From Neopestalotiopsis rosae (Eukaryota; Ascomycota; Sordariomycetes; Amphisphaeriales; Sporocadaceae): a stretch of 64,000 bases of DNA. A program made the translations under genes and the position numbers. Below are positions 1 through 10,847 of the stretch, piece after piece. A model generated the notes under the pieces. It was given only the letters and a program-made list of their open reading frames with translations. It was not told where the DNA came from and searched no databases. Each line of letters begins with the position of its first letter. Position 1 is the stretch's first letter. The stretch lies in assembly GCA_023078685.1 (NCBI GenBank), contig JALGAS010000006.1, forward strand, positions 1,116,001 to 1,180,000, read 5' to 3'.

Positions 1-1287
1 AATTGGTGCAGTTGCTATTGCTGGTGCTCCTCCACTCACGGACCTTCCAACTTCTCACGACTGCCCCGCGTCTTGAAAGCACGAGAGCAAGAAGCGCGTT
101 GTGGACGTGAGGAGATGATCGTGTGCGTAGCTCTCTGGAAGAGAAAGAAAAAAAAACCCACGAGGGTGAGACCTTTGGACTCGGGAGCTTGGATCAGGGA
201 CGCAGCAGGCAAGTGGAGCCTATCTCTGTGCTAAGGGTCGTGGTTCAATGGAACTCGCGGGGTGGAGGCACTGAGGCGTATGTTGTTGGCAAGTTGCAGT
301 GTTGTACAGCACTACTGAAGGAGTGAGCTGCCGACTGCCGACCGGGGTGCTTGGTATCCTTGAAATGAGCTCATCAAAACGGGACATCTATCAGGCGAGC
401 ATTTACAGCTGAAAGAGGCGCGACGGAATCGCTTCACGAGAATCTTGCAGACAATCCTCTCTCTTACTTCTGCTCAGAATACGTATGTAACCAACCAATT
501 TTAGCTATTGAGGCTAAAGATGCCTCCGGCACACGATTTGACTCTCTCGACGTCATTGTTCGGTTCCATTAGGGCTTTTTTTGCGCTGCCGCATAGGTGC
601 CGGGCCTAGATGGAAAAAAGGCCGATAGCTCTCGAAATATGACGAAATTCATTGGTGCGACCTTCGTACCTGCTATTAGCTTTCTACCTAGGTGCGGAAC
701 GAGATTAGTATCACCGGAGAGCTATAATACCTCTGTTAATCAGAACCTATTATGTGAATTTTTCTATACAGTATACAATATTGAACATGCTTGAAAAGCA
801 ACGTGCATATAGAGTTACGAATGACTGACGATATTGCTACGCACAATCAAAAGCCCCAGTCGCTGCGGTTCCTCGACCTGAGTTAGGTCTTTCGCCGAGA
901 TAACAATTAGTTGCGCCGCAGATGGATGCAGCTAGGTGGAACGCCGCTCCGCACCATTTAATATAATCAAGTTTGCTTCTTTTTCTCTTCCTACACTATT
1001 CGGTGATTCGACAATGGACATTCCTTTTGACGTTCATCACCTGCACACTTTACTGAATATACGAGAAGCAAATGAGTTGGACATGCACCCGGCCGAGCTG
1101 GCTGCGGCTCTTTGCATGTCCGTGGGCGTGCTATTGCAATGGCGATTGAGCAGAATGAGAATTGATGATACATCCCAGCTCGTTCCTTCAGAAGCGCTTC
1201 CAAGAGCAGAGCTATCAATCACGCGACTCTTGACGCCAAACACGTCTGACTCTAGCTCATTCATTGTACCTAAGAGATCAACACACT
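1..1287. other. Intergenic, no gene recognised
   Basis: No reading frame here looks coding. The open stretches at 123-326, 597-794 and 936-1364 have no recognisable domain, and the last runs into the 3' end of the dioxygenase gene on the other strand. The stretch is presumably the 3' flank of that gene plus spacer. Confidence 0.6.
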
Positions 1288-2399
1288 CTAGGCTACCTGG
1301 GCTGGTTGCTTTGCCCGACCATACGTCGTTCCAAGCCTCTCCAGCATGTGTTCCTCTGCCGTAATGACTTTGCCCGTAAGCGGTGCGCTTCCATCAAAAG
1401 GCACAAGCTTGACATCAGTGTTGCCATCCACGAAAAAGGGTACCGAGTATCTGTCGCCCAGGCTCTTGTTGATCACTCGGTGCGTCGCACTCTTGTACGC
1501 GTTCTTGGTCCATATCGACAACATGTCGCCGATATTCACGACATAGGCGTCTGGGTTGGGTGGAACCGGCACCCACTCATTGGCGGCATCGTTCAGTACC
1601 TCGAGACCACCAGACATGTCTTGCCAAAGCAATGTGATGGCTCCTGAAGCGCGTATTAGTCATCTTCCATTTGAAAATGCCTACACGAAACTGTCTGGCT
1701 TACCAAAATCTGTATGGGCTCCAGCACCTAGCTGTCGGGCATCTGTAGACTTTTGCGGCGGGTAATGCAGCAGTCGGATGGAGCAGACGGGGTCATTTGA
1801 CATGAACGGCACAAAGATGTCTTGGCCATATGGAAGACCCTTGGCCAGAATTTCCATGATCTTGTTGGCCAGGCTCAAGCATTCCGAATAGTATTGTTCC
1901 GTCGGTGCCTTCATTATTTCTTCGGGGATCTCTGCTGGAAATAAATTCTCGCCGATCAAATGAGGATGAAGCTTTGCTCGGTCATCGTCGGCCGGTATAT
2001 GTTGTCCAACATAGTATCCCTATTTCACATATTAGTTCCTGACAATCCCCTACTCTTCATCAAAATTCCAAGTTTACGAACCTCTTTCAAGTCCGGAAGT
2101 GCACCTTCTTGCAATGCCTGGGATCCGATAATCTCGTAGCCTCTGTTCTTGAGCTTGGGGTGCATCAACTTCTTCTTCGTCTCCAGGGGCAAGGCAAAGA
2201 CCGCCTCGGCAGCCTTTTGCACGCGGTTCTGCAATTCCTTGGAGATGCCATGGCCGACTAGTTGAAAGAAGCCACTGGTGATGCAGGCCTGTCGGACTTG
2301 CTCGACAATATTGGCCGATTCCTCCGAGGACGGGTCGGCCAGGTACGGACCTAAATCGACAGTGGGGATATGGAACGATACTGGGGTTTCCGCGGCCAT
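1288..2399 (-). CDS. 2-oxoglutarate/Fe(II)-dependent dioxygenase (isopenicillin-N-synthase-like)
   Basis: Three exons on the minus strand (2399-2082, 2019-1704, 1643-1288) join in frame to give 329 residues, the usual length for this superfamily. The N-terminal DIOX_N part starts with the typical 'IPTVDLGPYL' and contains 'SGFFQLVGHGI'. The C-terminal jelly roll has the iron ligands: the HxD pair in 'GAHTDFG', split by intron 2 inside the final Gly codon, and the distal His in 'ATHRVIN'. The 2-oxoglutarate-binding Arg follows in 'DRYSVPFF'. Such enzymes hydroxylate, desaturate or cyclise small molecules; the substrate cannot be told from sequence. The start is the first ATG of the domain. It is divergently placed to the ketopantoate-reductase-like gene about 1 kb away. 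No signal peptide is visible, so it is probably cytosolic. Exon joins are by inspection: donors GTTCGT and GTAAGC, acceptors TAG and CAG. Confidence 0.9.
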
Positions 2400-3375
2400 G
2401 GTAGTTTATTCTTTGTCCTATACCTGAAGGAATTGTACGTAGATTTGAATTGGTTCGGAAAAGATGGCTTGCTGATTATAACAATTTCAACTTCAACTTG
2501 TCCAGCAGGATTCTTATGAACCTATACGCGATCTATGTTGCCGCCTTCGATCTCACGGCGCTTGATAACGTTGCCCTCCGCTTCCGCCCTACGAGATAAC
2601 CTAGCGGTGCCGCTGCTGTGGGGTACGGAACACGCCGCGGAGCGGTTCAAGTCGTGCAATATTCGCGACTTCGGGGTCATTGATATGGCCTGACCATTTC
2701 ATTGGCCAATCTGTTTAGCACGTTGGGTGAGCTTCAATACTAACCACTGCTCCGACTACGAGACTCGTTGCCAAGACTCAAGACAACTATGAATAGCCCA
2801 CGAGCAATTCTATAATATTGTTCTGGTGGGGCATTATCAACATAGGTACATTATATCCCAGGAAAATACCTATATGTGATGGTCAATCTAAACTTTGAAG
2901 ACATCATTATGAGTGTGATGCTTGACCAGAGTCTAGATAACCGGTATCAACAATATACCGTCCAACCAATTGGCTTTTACATGTTGTTGTGCGGCTGTTA
3001 TTCTGTAGTACTATATTGCGATCACAACTAGTGTCAGGGAGCTCTGTACTCAGACACGTGCGGTAGCCGGCAACAAATCCGCTGGTATTCAACGACTCGA
3101 ATTAAACATCAAAGTTGACTAAGAATCTGCAAAAGCTTAAAACCTAGTGAGCAGCATCTTGATTTGAACTGCAGAATCTCGCAAGTGAACTGTTGATTTG
3201 GTTCAACACCTATCAGGGGTAATCATAATGTAATGGCCTGGAGACGTTTGAAACCTCGGCTGCACGGCATAGTCGAGCCCCACAGTTGCCAGCCAGGACG
3301 CGGACAACTGGCAAATCGAGCTGAAAGGGTCAATCATCATCATCGTCTATCGTTTCTCAAACAACAATTTTCATC
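2400..3375. promoter_or_regulatory. Divergent intergenic promoter region
   Basis: About 1 kb separates the start codons of the dioxygenase (-) and the ketopantoate-reductase-like gene (+), so it must carry both promoters. No specific regulatory motif could be assigned with confidence, and no coding frame is convincing. Confidence 0.5.
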
Positions 3376-4575
3376 ATGACTCCAAGCGAACCGCAAAAGT
3401 ATGTGCATCTTATACTCTGCTCATAGTTCCAGGCTAACCCTGACCACAGATCGAGCCATGTCCTCTTCGTGGGCGCAGGCGCGGTTGGGTGTTTCTACGC
3501 TTCCCGTCTTCATCATGTCAGAATCCTCACTCACTGCCTTGTTGGCCGCGATGCTTGACCATGCTGACTAAACACACAGCCGTCTCACAACGTGTACACT
3601 TCACTGACTGCGAGGTCCAATTACTCAGTCATAGAGTCTTCCGGCGTGTCTCTTCAGACGCACACGTTTAGCGACTACACATTTAGGCCGCATGCCGTCT
3701 TTCCGTCCGTGCAAGCCGCGGTGCCGAACTCGCAAGGAGGCACATCCAAGGCACCTCCAGGCGGATGGGATTACATCATTGTAACGACAAAGGCGCTGCC
3801 AGATCTTTCCGATGACTCTGAGCTCATTGCGCCAATTGTGTCGCCAAACTCATGCATAGTGCTCATTCAGAATGGCGTCGGCGTCGAGGAACCTTATCGC
3901 AAACGCTTCCCGCGCAATCCCATCGTCACGGCTGTGACCATTGTCAGTGCCGAGCAGATCAAGCAGGGTACCATCAGACAGAACAGGTGGACCCGAATCA
4001 GCCTGGGCCCGTACGGAAATGGCCTGCAAGCAGAGAACGGCGCGAGCCCAGAATCGAAGCAGCTCGTCGAACTAGGTCACGCTCGCATGATGCAGCTCGC
4101 CGAGTGGTGGACGGACTTGGGAGGCATCAAGGACGTGGAACCGCACACCGAAATCGAGCTTCAGACGATTCGCTGGCACAAGCTGTGCATCAATGCCGCC
4201 TTCAACCCCACCGCAGTGGTATCAGGGGGCCGGGGCAACGCAGACCAGCTCAGGGATCCCGAGTTGAGACAGCACATTCTCGGTGTCATGAACGAGATCA
4301 GGGATGCCGCGCCCAAAGTCCTCGGGAAGCCATTTTCAGACGACTTGGCGACGCCCGAGAAGATCATTCGGAGCACTGAGCGAAATACTGGAGCAAAGCC
4401 AAGCATGCTCCTCGACTGGGAGGCTGGTCGGCCCATGGAGCTCGAGGTCATATTGGGCAATCCGGTACGTATTGCGAGAAAGGCGGGCGTGGAAATGCCC
4501 CGACTCCAGAGCCTCTACGCCCTCCTGAAGAGCATGCAGCAGGTCAGAGACGCTGCAAAGAAAGCAAAGCTGTAG
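3376..4575 (+). CDS. 2-dehydropantoate 2-reductase-like protein (ApbA/PanE family)
   Basis: Three exons (3376-3398, 3450-3516, 3580-4575) give 361 residues. The first coding exon is only 23 nt, and joining it restores the N-terminal Rossmann motif 'GAGAVGCFYASRL' (residues about 15-27), which binds NADPH. Further family marks are 'YIIVTTKALPD', 'IVLIQNGVGVEEPY' and, in the C-terminal helical domain, 'RWHKLCINAAFNPTAV', where the Lys and Asn match the catalytic positions. The family reduces ketopantoate to pantoate in pantothenate/CoA synthesis. Fungi carry several paralogues, some of which probably act on other 2-oxo acids, so the substrate is not certain. Intron 2 uses a weak donor (GTCAGA) but the join is in frame and preserves the fold. 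It is divergent from the dioxygenase gene. Confidence 0.88.
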
Positions 4576-5534
4576 ATTCTGGGTACCGTTCTCTCATATA
4601 GAGCGAGACGTGAATACAAGCTGCTACTTATCAAAAAACGAGTTACCTGTACTGGACACGGGATGCAAGCTTCCATACTAGAGGCATCTGACACGCAGCT
4701 GAGCTATGCGTGAATTATTTCCCACAAGCCAAGTTACGAAAATCGAAGGATCCTGTTTTATGCTTATATTTCCCTCACCACATTGACCAGGTTGTCAAAA
4801 TGGCATATGATTTCTACTTCACAGAGGGGTCGTTGCAAGCTAGTTCGAGCCCGCGGACAAGCTCATGCAAGTCAGCGGATGCTTATTCACTGGGCTTATC
4901 TCGGAGCACGAGATACTAGCGACTGCACCCAGAGATGACACTATCTAAAAAAGTCCTACTCATCCCACGAAACCCCTCACAGCGAACGCGAACAAAAGGC
5001 GAACCCGGGAACCGCGGTTGACACGGGATCGAGCTTTTTGGAGGGGTGGTGGTTTTGAGTAACAACCCAGCTCGTGCTCTGCCATTGGCCTCCCCTAAAA
5101 AGTTGGAGAAATTCGAACTCTAAAAGGGGTCACCGCCCGATATACCCGGGGCGCCGGTCCCGGGTGTGCTTACTACTTGCCCAAATCATAATACCTACCT
5201 TGGAGATGGGCAAGCTGGAGGCGCAGCCCTCATTGGAGAAGGAATCATTTCTACGTCACCTCGTCATGGACCTATAGACCATGAGCTCCAAAAACCCCTC
5301 AGCGACGGACAGAAGCTTATGATGGATATGCCGGAACTTGAATTGAGTATGGAATTTAAAGTCAATTGAGAGCCCACGGGCGGAAGTATTGTTTGGGCCT
5401 GATCTCCTCATGTGATTCTCGGTGAGATCGCATAATTTGCTATCGTAGGCGAGTCTGTGAAACCGGTCTTAAGTTTTATGTGAAATAGCTGTGGTTTTTC
5501 CTATTTTCTGGTCGGCGTGTCAAGCTTAGACAAC
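4576..5534. other. Intergenic, upstream of the H+-ATPase
   Basis: Non-coding by inspection; small open frames at 4710-4919, 5074-5277 and 5166-5369 have no domain. The last few hundred bases should hold the promoter and leader of the H+-ATPase gene. No motif was assigned. Confidence 0.5.
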
Positions 5535-8500
5535 ATGTCGTTCCTCCGGCAGCGCAACAACGGCCATGGCGCGTCTGCTGATGATGTCGAGGCCAATGCC
5601 GCCAGCGCGAGCAACAGCGGTGGCAGTAATGACCAGGGCCACGAGCACGTCCAGCAGGGCGGCGGCGGCGGGCTGGCTCCCCCGGGTACGGCGGGAGAGG
5701 AACACATCAAGTTCCCCGGTCACCTGCCGACTCCGCGGCCGAGCCAGAGCCGGGCCAGCGGCGACCTCCCCGAGTACGAGGCTCTAGACCGGTACATTAC
5801 CAACTTTGACGCCGAGCGCCGGGCCTCCATGGTCAGCACCGCCGGCAAGAGCAGGAAGCGCAAGAAGTGGTGGCAGTTTTGGAAGTCGGACCCTGCCGAG
5901 GCCACGGGCCCGCACCCTGTCCAGGACGAGGGCAAGGCCCCCGACAGCTGGCTCAACGCTCACATCAAGGAGGGTATCCCCAGTAGCGTTGTCGAGGAGC
6001 GCCGCAAGCGCTTTGGCTGGAATGAGCTCACTGCCGAAAAGGAAGATATGCTTCAAAAGATATTCGGATACTTCCAAGGACCAATTCTTTATGGTATGCG
6101 AATATTCATCCTTTCATCTTGATATATCATGGCCAAGGACGGAGAATGATTGCTAACGCACTATGGTCAGTCATGGAGATTGCTGCTCTGCTGGCTGTTG
6201 GTCTCAATGACTGGATTGATTTCGGAGTCATTTGCGGTATCTTGGCTCTAAACGCCTTTGTGGGTTTCTACCAAGAAAAGCAGGCTGCCGACGTTGTCGC
6301 AAGCTTAAAAGGTGATATTGCCATGAAGGCGACTGTCGTAAGAGATGGCCACGAACAACAGATATTGGCAAGAGAACTAGTGCCTGGCGATATTGTATGA
6401 ATAACTCGTTGGGCGACATTCGAGAGCACTGCTAACTCATTCGTCAGGTTGTTCTTCAAGAAGGACAGACTATTCCAGGAGACGCGCAACTCATCTGCAG
6501 CTATAACCGGCCCCAAGACTATGACGAGTTCATCAATCTCAGAAATGAGGACAAGTTTGACAGTGATCCTACAGCCGAGGTTGATGAAAAAGAAGAAAAC
6601 AACAAGGCAACCACTGGCACTGAAGAGAAAAACGGCGAAGGCGAAGAGGGTAAGAAGGCTGCCGATGATGATTACGATGATGAATCAATCCATTACGGCC
6701 AGCCTCTGATTGCCTGCGATCAGTCTGCCATCACCGGTGAGTCTCTGGCCGTGGACAAGTATATGGGCGACGTCGTGTACTACACCACTGGCTGCAAGCG
6801 CGACAAGGCATATGCCATCATCACCACCTCTGCAAAGTACTCCTTTGTCGGCAAGACTGCAAATCTCGTCCAGGGCACCAAGGATCGTGGCCACTTCAAG
6901 GCCGTCATGGACAGCATCGGAACAACGCTACTCGTTTTGGTCATGTTCTGGATTCTCGTGGCTTGGATCGGTGGCTTCTTCCATCACATTCCCATTGCTT
7001 CACCTGGCGTTCAGACCTTACTTCACTACGCCTTGATCCTTCTCATTATCGGAGTGCCCGTCGGTCTTCCCGTCGTCACGACGACTACATTGGCTGTCGG
7101 CGCTGCCTACTTGGCTAAGCAGAAGGCCATTGTCCAAAAGTTGACTGCTATTGAATCACTTGCGGTAATATTCTCACTCACTTCCAGTACGCTTCCACGG
7201 CTAATTATTCAAATAGGGTGTCAACGTTTTATGTTCAGACAAGACTGGTACCTTGACTGCCAATAAGCTGAGTTTGCGTGATCCGTACCGTACGTGCCCG
7301 ATTATTTGGGTCTTTCCACCCGAATTTGCTAACACGAACTCTCATTATATAGTCGTTGAAGGCCAAGATGTCAATTGGATGATGGCAGTGGCTGCCCTTG
7401 CCAGTTCCCACAATATTGCATCATTGGATCCCATCGATAAAGTCACAATCTTGACCCTCAAGAAATTCCCAAAGGCCCGCGAGATACTGCGCCAAGGTTG
7501 GAAGACGGACAAATTCACACCCTTTGATCCCGTATCCAAGCGCATCACCTCCGAGTGCCGCCTGGGCAACGACCGCTACATCTGCGCAAAGGGCGCCCCC
7601 AAGGCCGTCCTCAACCTGACCACGGTGAGCGACGAGATCCGCCAGGAGTACAACGCCCGGACCCGCGACTTTGCCCGCCGCGGCTTCCGGTCCCTGGGCG
7701 TGGCCTACAAGAAGAACAACGAGGACTGGGTGCTCCTGGGCCTGCTGTCCATGTTCGACCCGCCCCGAGAGGACACGGCGCAGACCATTGTCGAGGCCCA
7801 GGCGCTGGGCGTGCCCGTCAAGATGCTCACGGGCGACGCCATCGCCATCGCCAAGGAGACGTGCAAGATGCTGGGCCTGGGCACAAAGGTCTACAACTCG
7901 ACCAAGCTGATGCACAGCGGCCTGACGGGCACGGTGCAGCACGATCTGGTCGAGCGCGCCGACGGCTTCGCCGAGGTCTTCCCCGAGCACAAGTATGCCG
8001 TCGTCGAGATGCTCCAACAGCGTGGCTCGCTGACGGCCATGACTGGTGATGGTGAGTTTTCACCGAGTCCTTTTTGGACTACGAACACTGAATATTGTAT
8101 GCTAATCCTACTTCTTTTCTCATCAAGGTGTCAATGATGCTCCATCACTCAAAAAAGCTGATTGTGGTATCGCTGTCGAGGGTGCTTCTGAAGCCGCCCA
8201 GGCCGCCGCCGATATCGTCTTTTTGGCACCCGGTCTCAGTACAATCATCTTGTCCATCAAGACGTCTAGACAAATCTTTCAGCGCATGGTAATGAAAACA
8301 CATATCTATTGCCCAGCCACTCATATATGTATAACTGACCCGCATCGCAGAAAGCCTACGTTCAGTACCGTATCGCTCTCTGTCTTCACTTGGAAATCTA
8401 CCTGACCACGTCAATGGTGATTATCAACGAGACTATCCGGCCCGACCTTATCGTCTTCATCGCCTTGTTCGCCGATCTGGCCACCGTGGCTGTAGCCTAC

Positions 8501-9136
8501 GACAATGCGCACGTTGAAGAGCGGCCGGTCGAATGGCAGCTCAAGAAGATCTGGGTCGTCAGTGTTATACTAGGACTGCTGCTGGCCGCCGGAACCTGGA
8601 TTGCTCGCGGCACCATGTTCCTGCGCAGCGGCGGCATCATCCAGCGGTTTGGCTCCATCCAGGAGGTGCTCTTCCTGCAGGTGGCGCTGACGGAGAACTG
8701 GCTCATCTTCGTGACGCGCGGCGGCAAGACGTGGCCGTCGTGGCAGCTCTGCTTCGCCATCCTGGGCGTCGACGTCATCGCCACCATCTTCTGCCTCTTT
8801 GGCTGGCTGTCGGGCAGCGGCGGCGGCGTCATGCGGACGACGCCGCCCACGGCCTTTAACAACTCGTCCAACGGCTGGACCGACATCGTCACCGTCGTCG
8901 TCGTCTGGCTGTACTCGCTGGGCGTCATCATCTTCATCGCCATCATCTACTACTGCCTGCAGCGCGTCGACTGGATCAACGACCTCGGCCGCAAGGACCG
9001 CCACAAGCAGGACACCCACCTCGAGAACATCCTGGTCCACCTCAACAAGCTCGCCATTGAGCACGAGGTCGACTCCAAGATGGGCGTCGACCGGTACACC
9101 TTGGTGGAGAAGGCGGCGGCCGAGGAGGATGAGTGA
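5535..9136 (+). CDS. Plasma-membrane P-type (P3A) H+-ATPase
   Basis: Seven exons (5535-6093, 6171-6394, 6448-7164, 7217-7289, 7353-8051, 8128-8288, 8351-9136) give 1072 residues. The family pumps protons outward at the cost of ATP and sets the plasma-membrane potential. Visible motifs: actuator TGES (about 357-360); phosphorylation motif DKTGT with Asp508, restored by the exon 3/4 join; nucleotide-site 'KGAPKAV'; hinge '[19 protein letters not shown]'; and P3A transmembrane segments including '[25 protein letters not shown]'. It is longer than the roughly 920 residues of classic Pma1 because of an N-terminal extension rich in Ala, Gly and charged residues and an acidic insertion (about 279-346) just before TGES. 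The first ATG of the frame is at 5535; the open frame extends a few codons further upstream only through a GTG. I infer a secondary pump paralogue rather than the main one. The exon 4/5 join (7289/7353) is the least certain. Confidence 0.93.
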
Positions 9137-10029
9137 GGTGCTTACTCCTGTATGTTTGGGACGCCCGACAACGTATTCCACGAGCTAAAGTGCTGCGCTT
9201 TCTCGTAGGGCTTACTGCTCCACCTCGACTCCCGTCAAGTCAATAACCTTTCTTTTCACCAGTATGAAAAAAACGGGAGTTCCAGTGTGGTTGTCCTAAT
9301 TAGTATAGTATGCGTGGCTGATGAGGAGATGACTTGATGTTTGTTATTTAGTTGGGGCGTAGAAACGACGTTGAATAGTAAATTTAATGATATGTTATGG
9401 TTTATGACATCCTTCGTTCACGGAAGTACAAACCGTTTCTCTGTCGTTGTAGCTCATGGTGACGAAGCCAAGAATTAAGCTAGCAAACCCAGTATCGAAT
9501 TCGAAGAAGTCCTGCAATCGTAAGAATAGAGCAGAAATGCTACATCAGATACAAATCGTTCACACGGAAGCTAGTCCCCTTGAATGCACTTGAGATCATC
9601 TCAACGTATAAAATCAGAAACTGCGGCTTTTTGAGCTCATCGGACTTTTTCCAGCCCCGCCGAAAAATTATTGCCTTGTGTTTTGTGGCATGGTTGCTTC
9701 AGTCTCATGTGCTAGTTTCTACATCATTAATGTAGATTTTCGTCACCTGCAATGGGGAGTAAGTTTCCAAGTCCAGATATAAAGATACTATCCACTTGAG
9801 ATATCGTTGGTGGTATCAAAATGGAAAAAGTCTTTCTTCCTGCTTTTATGAGAAGTCCATGCCACAAGTATGCTGAAGACCAGCATGACATGCGTCTTGA
9901 GATCGTTTTTCAAAAAGGTTTTTTTATATTTGTGTATACATGTATGTGTATTTCCTCAACGACGGGCCTCCTAAATTTGCGTCAAGATCGTTGCACCGAA
10001 ACCTTGTAGACACCAATGCCAGCGACTTG
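9137..10029. other. Intergenic, 3' flank of the H+-ATPase
   Basis: AT-richer than the gene and without a supported reading frame. It presumably contains the 3' UTR and polyadenylation region of the ATPase. Nothing else was recognised. Confidence 0.5.
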
Positions 10030-10278
10030 TCAAGTTCGGAAGAAAGTGCCCACTTGGCTATCATTCATCTCGTCAATGTCCATTGGGCTTGAACATTCTT
10101 CCAGTGACAGATCCTCGAACTCCATTAGTATGTTGGTCATATGACTTTCCAAGCGGCGAGCAGATCGTATCGAATGTCCATATTGAACACGACTCATCAC
10201 CCGGGGAAAAGCGCCGCTATCGACTTCCATTCCCAGCCCGGAACCAAAAGTCGAGGGATGGGATTTCTTGAAATCCAT
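10030..10278 (-). CDS. Possible small protein, unknown
   Basis: A minus-strand frame from an ATG at 10278 would encode 82 residues beginning 'MDFKKSHPST' and ending in an acidic segment ('MEFEDLSLEECSSPMDIDEM'). The frame stays open further upstream (to 10404), and a donor-like GTGAGT and an acceptor-like ATCAAG lie there, so a leader intron or extra exon is possible. No domain is recognised. It is listed only because composition and acidic patterning look more protein-like than other open frames in this gene-poor tract. It may equally be chance. Confidence 0.22.
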   Translation of the reverse strand: MDFKKSHPSTFGSGLGMEVDSGAFPRVMSRVQYGHSIRSARRLESHMTNILMEFEDLSLEECSSPMDIDEMNDSQVGTFFRT

Positions 10279-10820
10279 AGACAAATGTTCGGTGGAAATT
10301 ATGTGGGCACTTGATAGAAATGAACAATATGATTGGCGAGTACCAGACTCACCAGATGGCAAAGGTTGAACTTGAATTGACGTAATATTGATTATAATAC
10401 TCAAGAACCTGGGCCCCCGATCCGTTCACATGATCATACTTGGCTTATACGGCTGATCCAAACAATGCCAGTATCTGCGTCTTTGAGGAGCGCATGACGG
10501 GTCTGTCAAAAGACGAACGATCAATGCCAAGGAGACAATGCCAGGCCATGGTCTAGAATCGAAATGTCAACGACGCGCGTGAAGAACAATGACCGGTATG
10601 ATATCAGAACATCATTCAGTACCTGGTAGTTGATCCGACGTCATAACCGTTTTTACCAATCGTTGCTTTATTCGTTTTTGCTATCAATCGTGCCATCGAC
10701 AGGAGCATGGACGTCAGTGACGTAGACTTGTGATAGAAATTTTGGCAAAGAGGAAATAGATTTGCAAAGGGTCCTTCCTGCAGTCAGCAAGGGCAGGCAG
10801 GATGGGATGCAGGGAGAGAG

Positions 10821-10847
10821 GTCCCCTTGGTCCCCTTGGTCCCCTTG
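10821..10847. repeat. Three perfect tandem 9-nt units
   Basis: The unit GTCCCCTTG occurs three times back to back in non-coding sequence. It is a small minisatellite-like repeat with no assigned role. Confidence 0.85.

Noticed and set aside
936..1364. 142-codon plus-strand frame overlapping the dioxygenase 3' end
   Set aside because: No domain, and it runs antisense over a well-supported exon.
7421..8017. 198-codon minus-strand frame and the 164-codon plus frame at 7555-8049
   Set aside because: Shadows of the GC-rich H+-ATPase exon; composition is Arg/Ala/Gly/Pro-biased as expected of an alternate frame.
8570..9181. 203-codon minus-strand frame
   Set aside because: Antisense shadow of the ATPase C-terminal exon.
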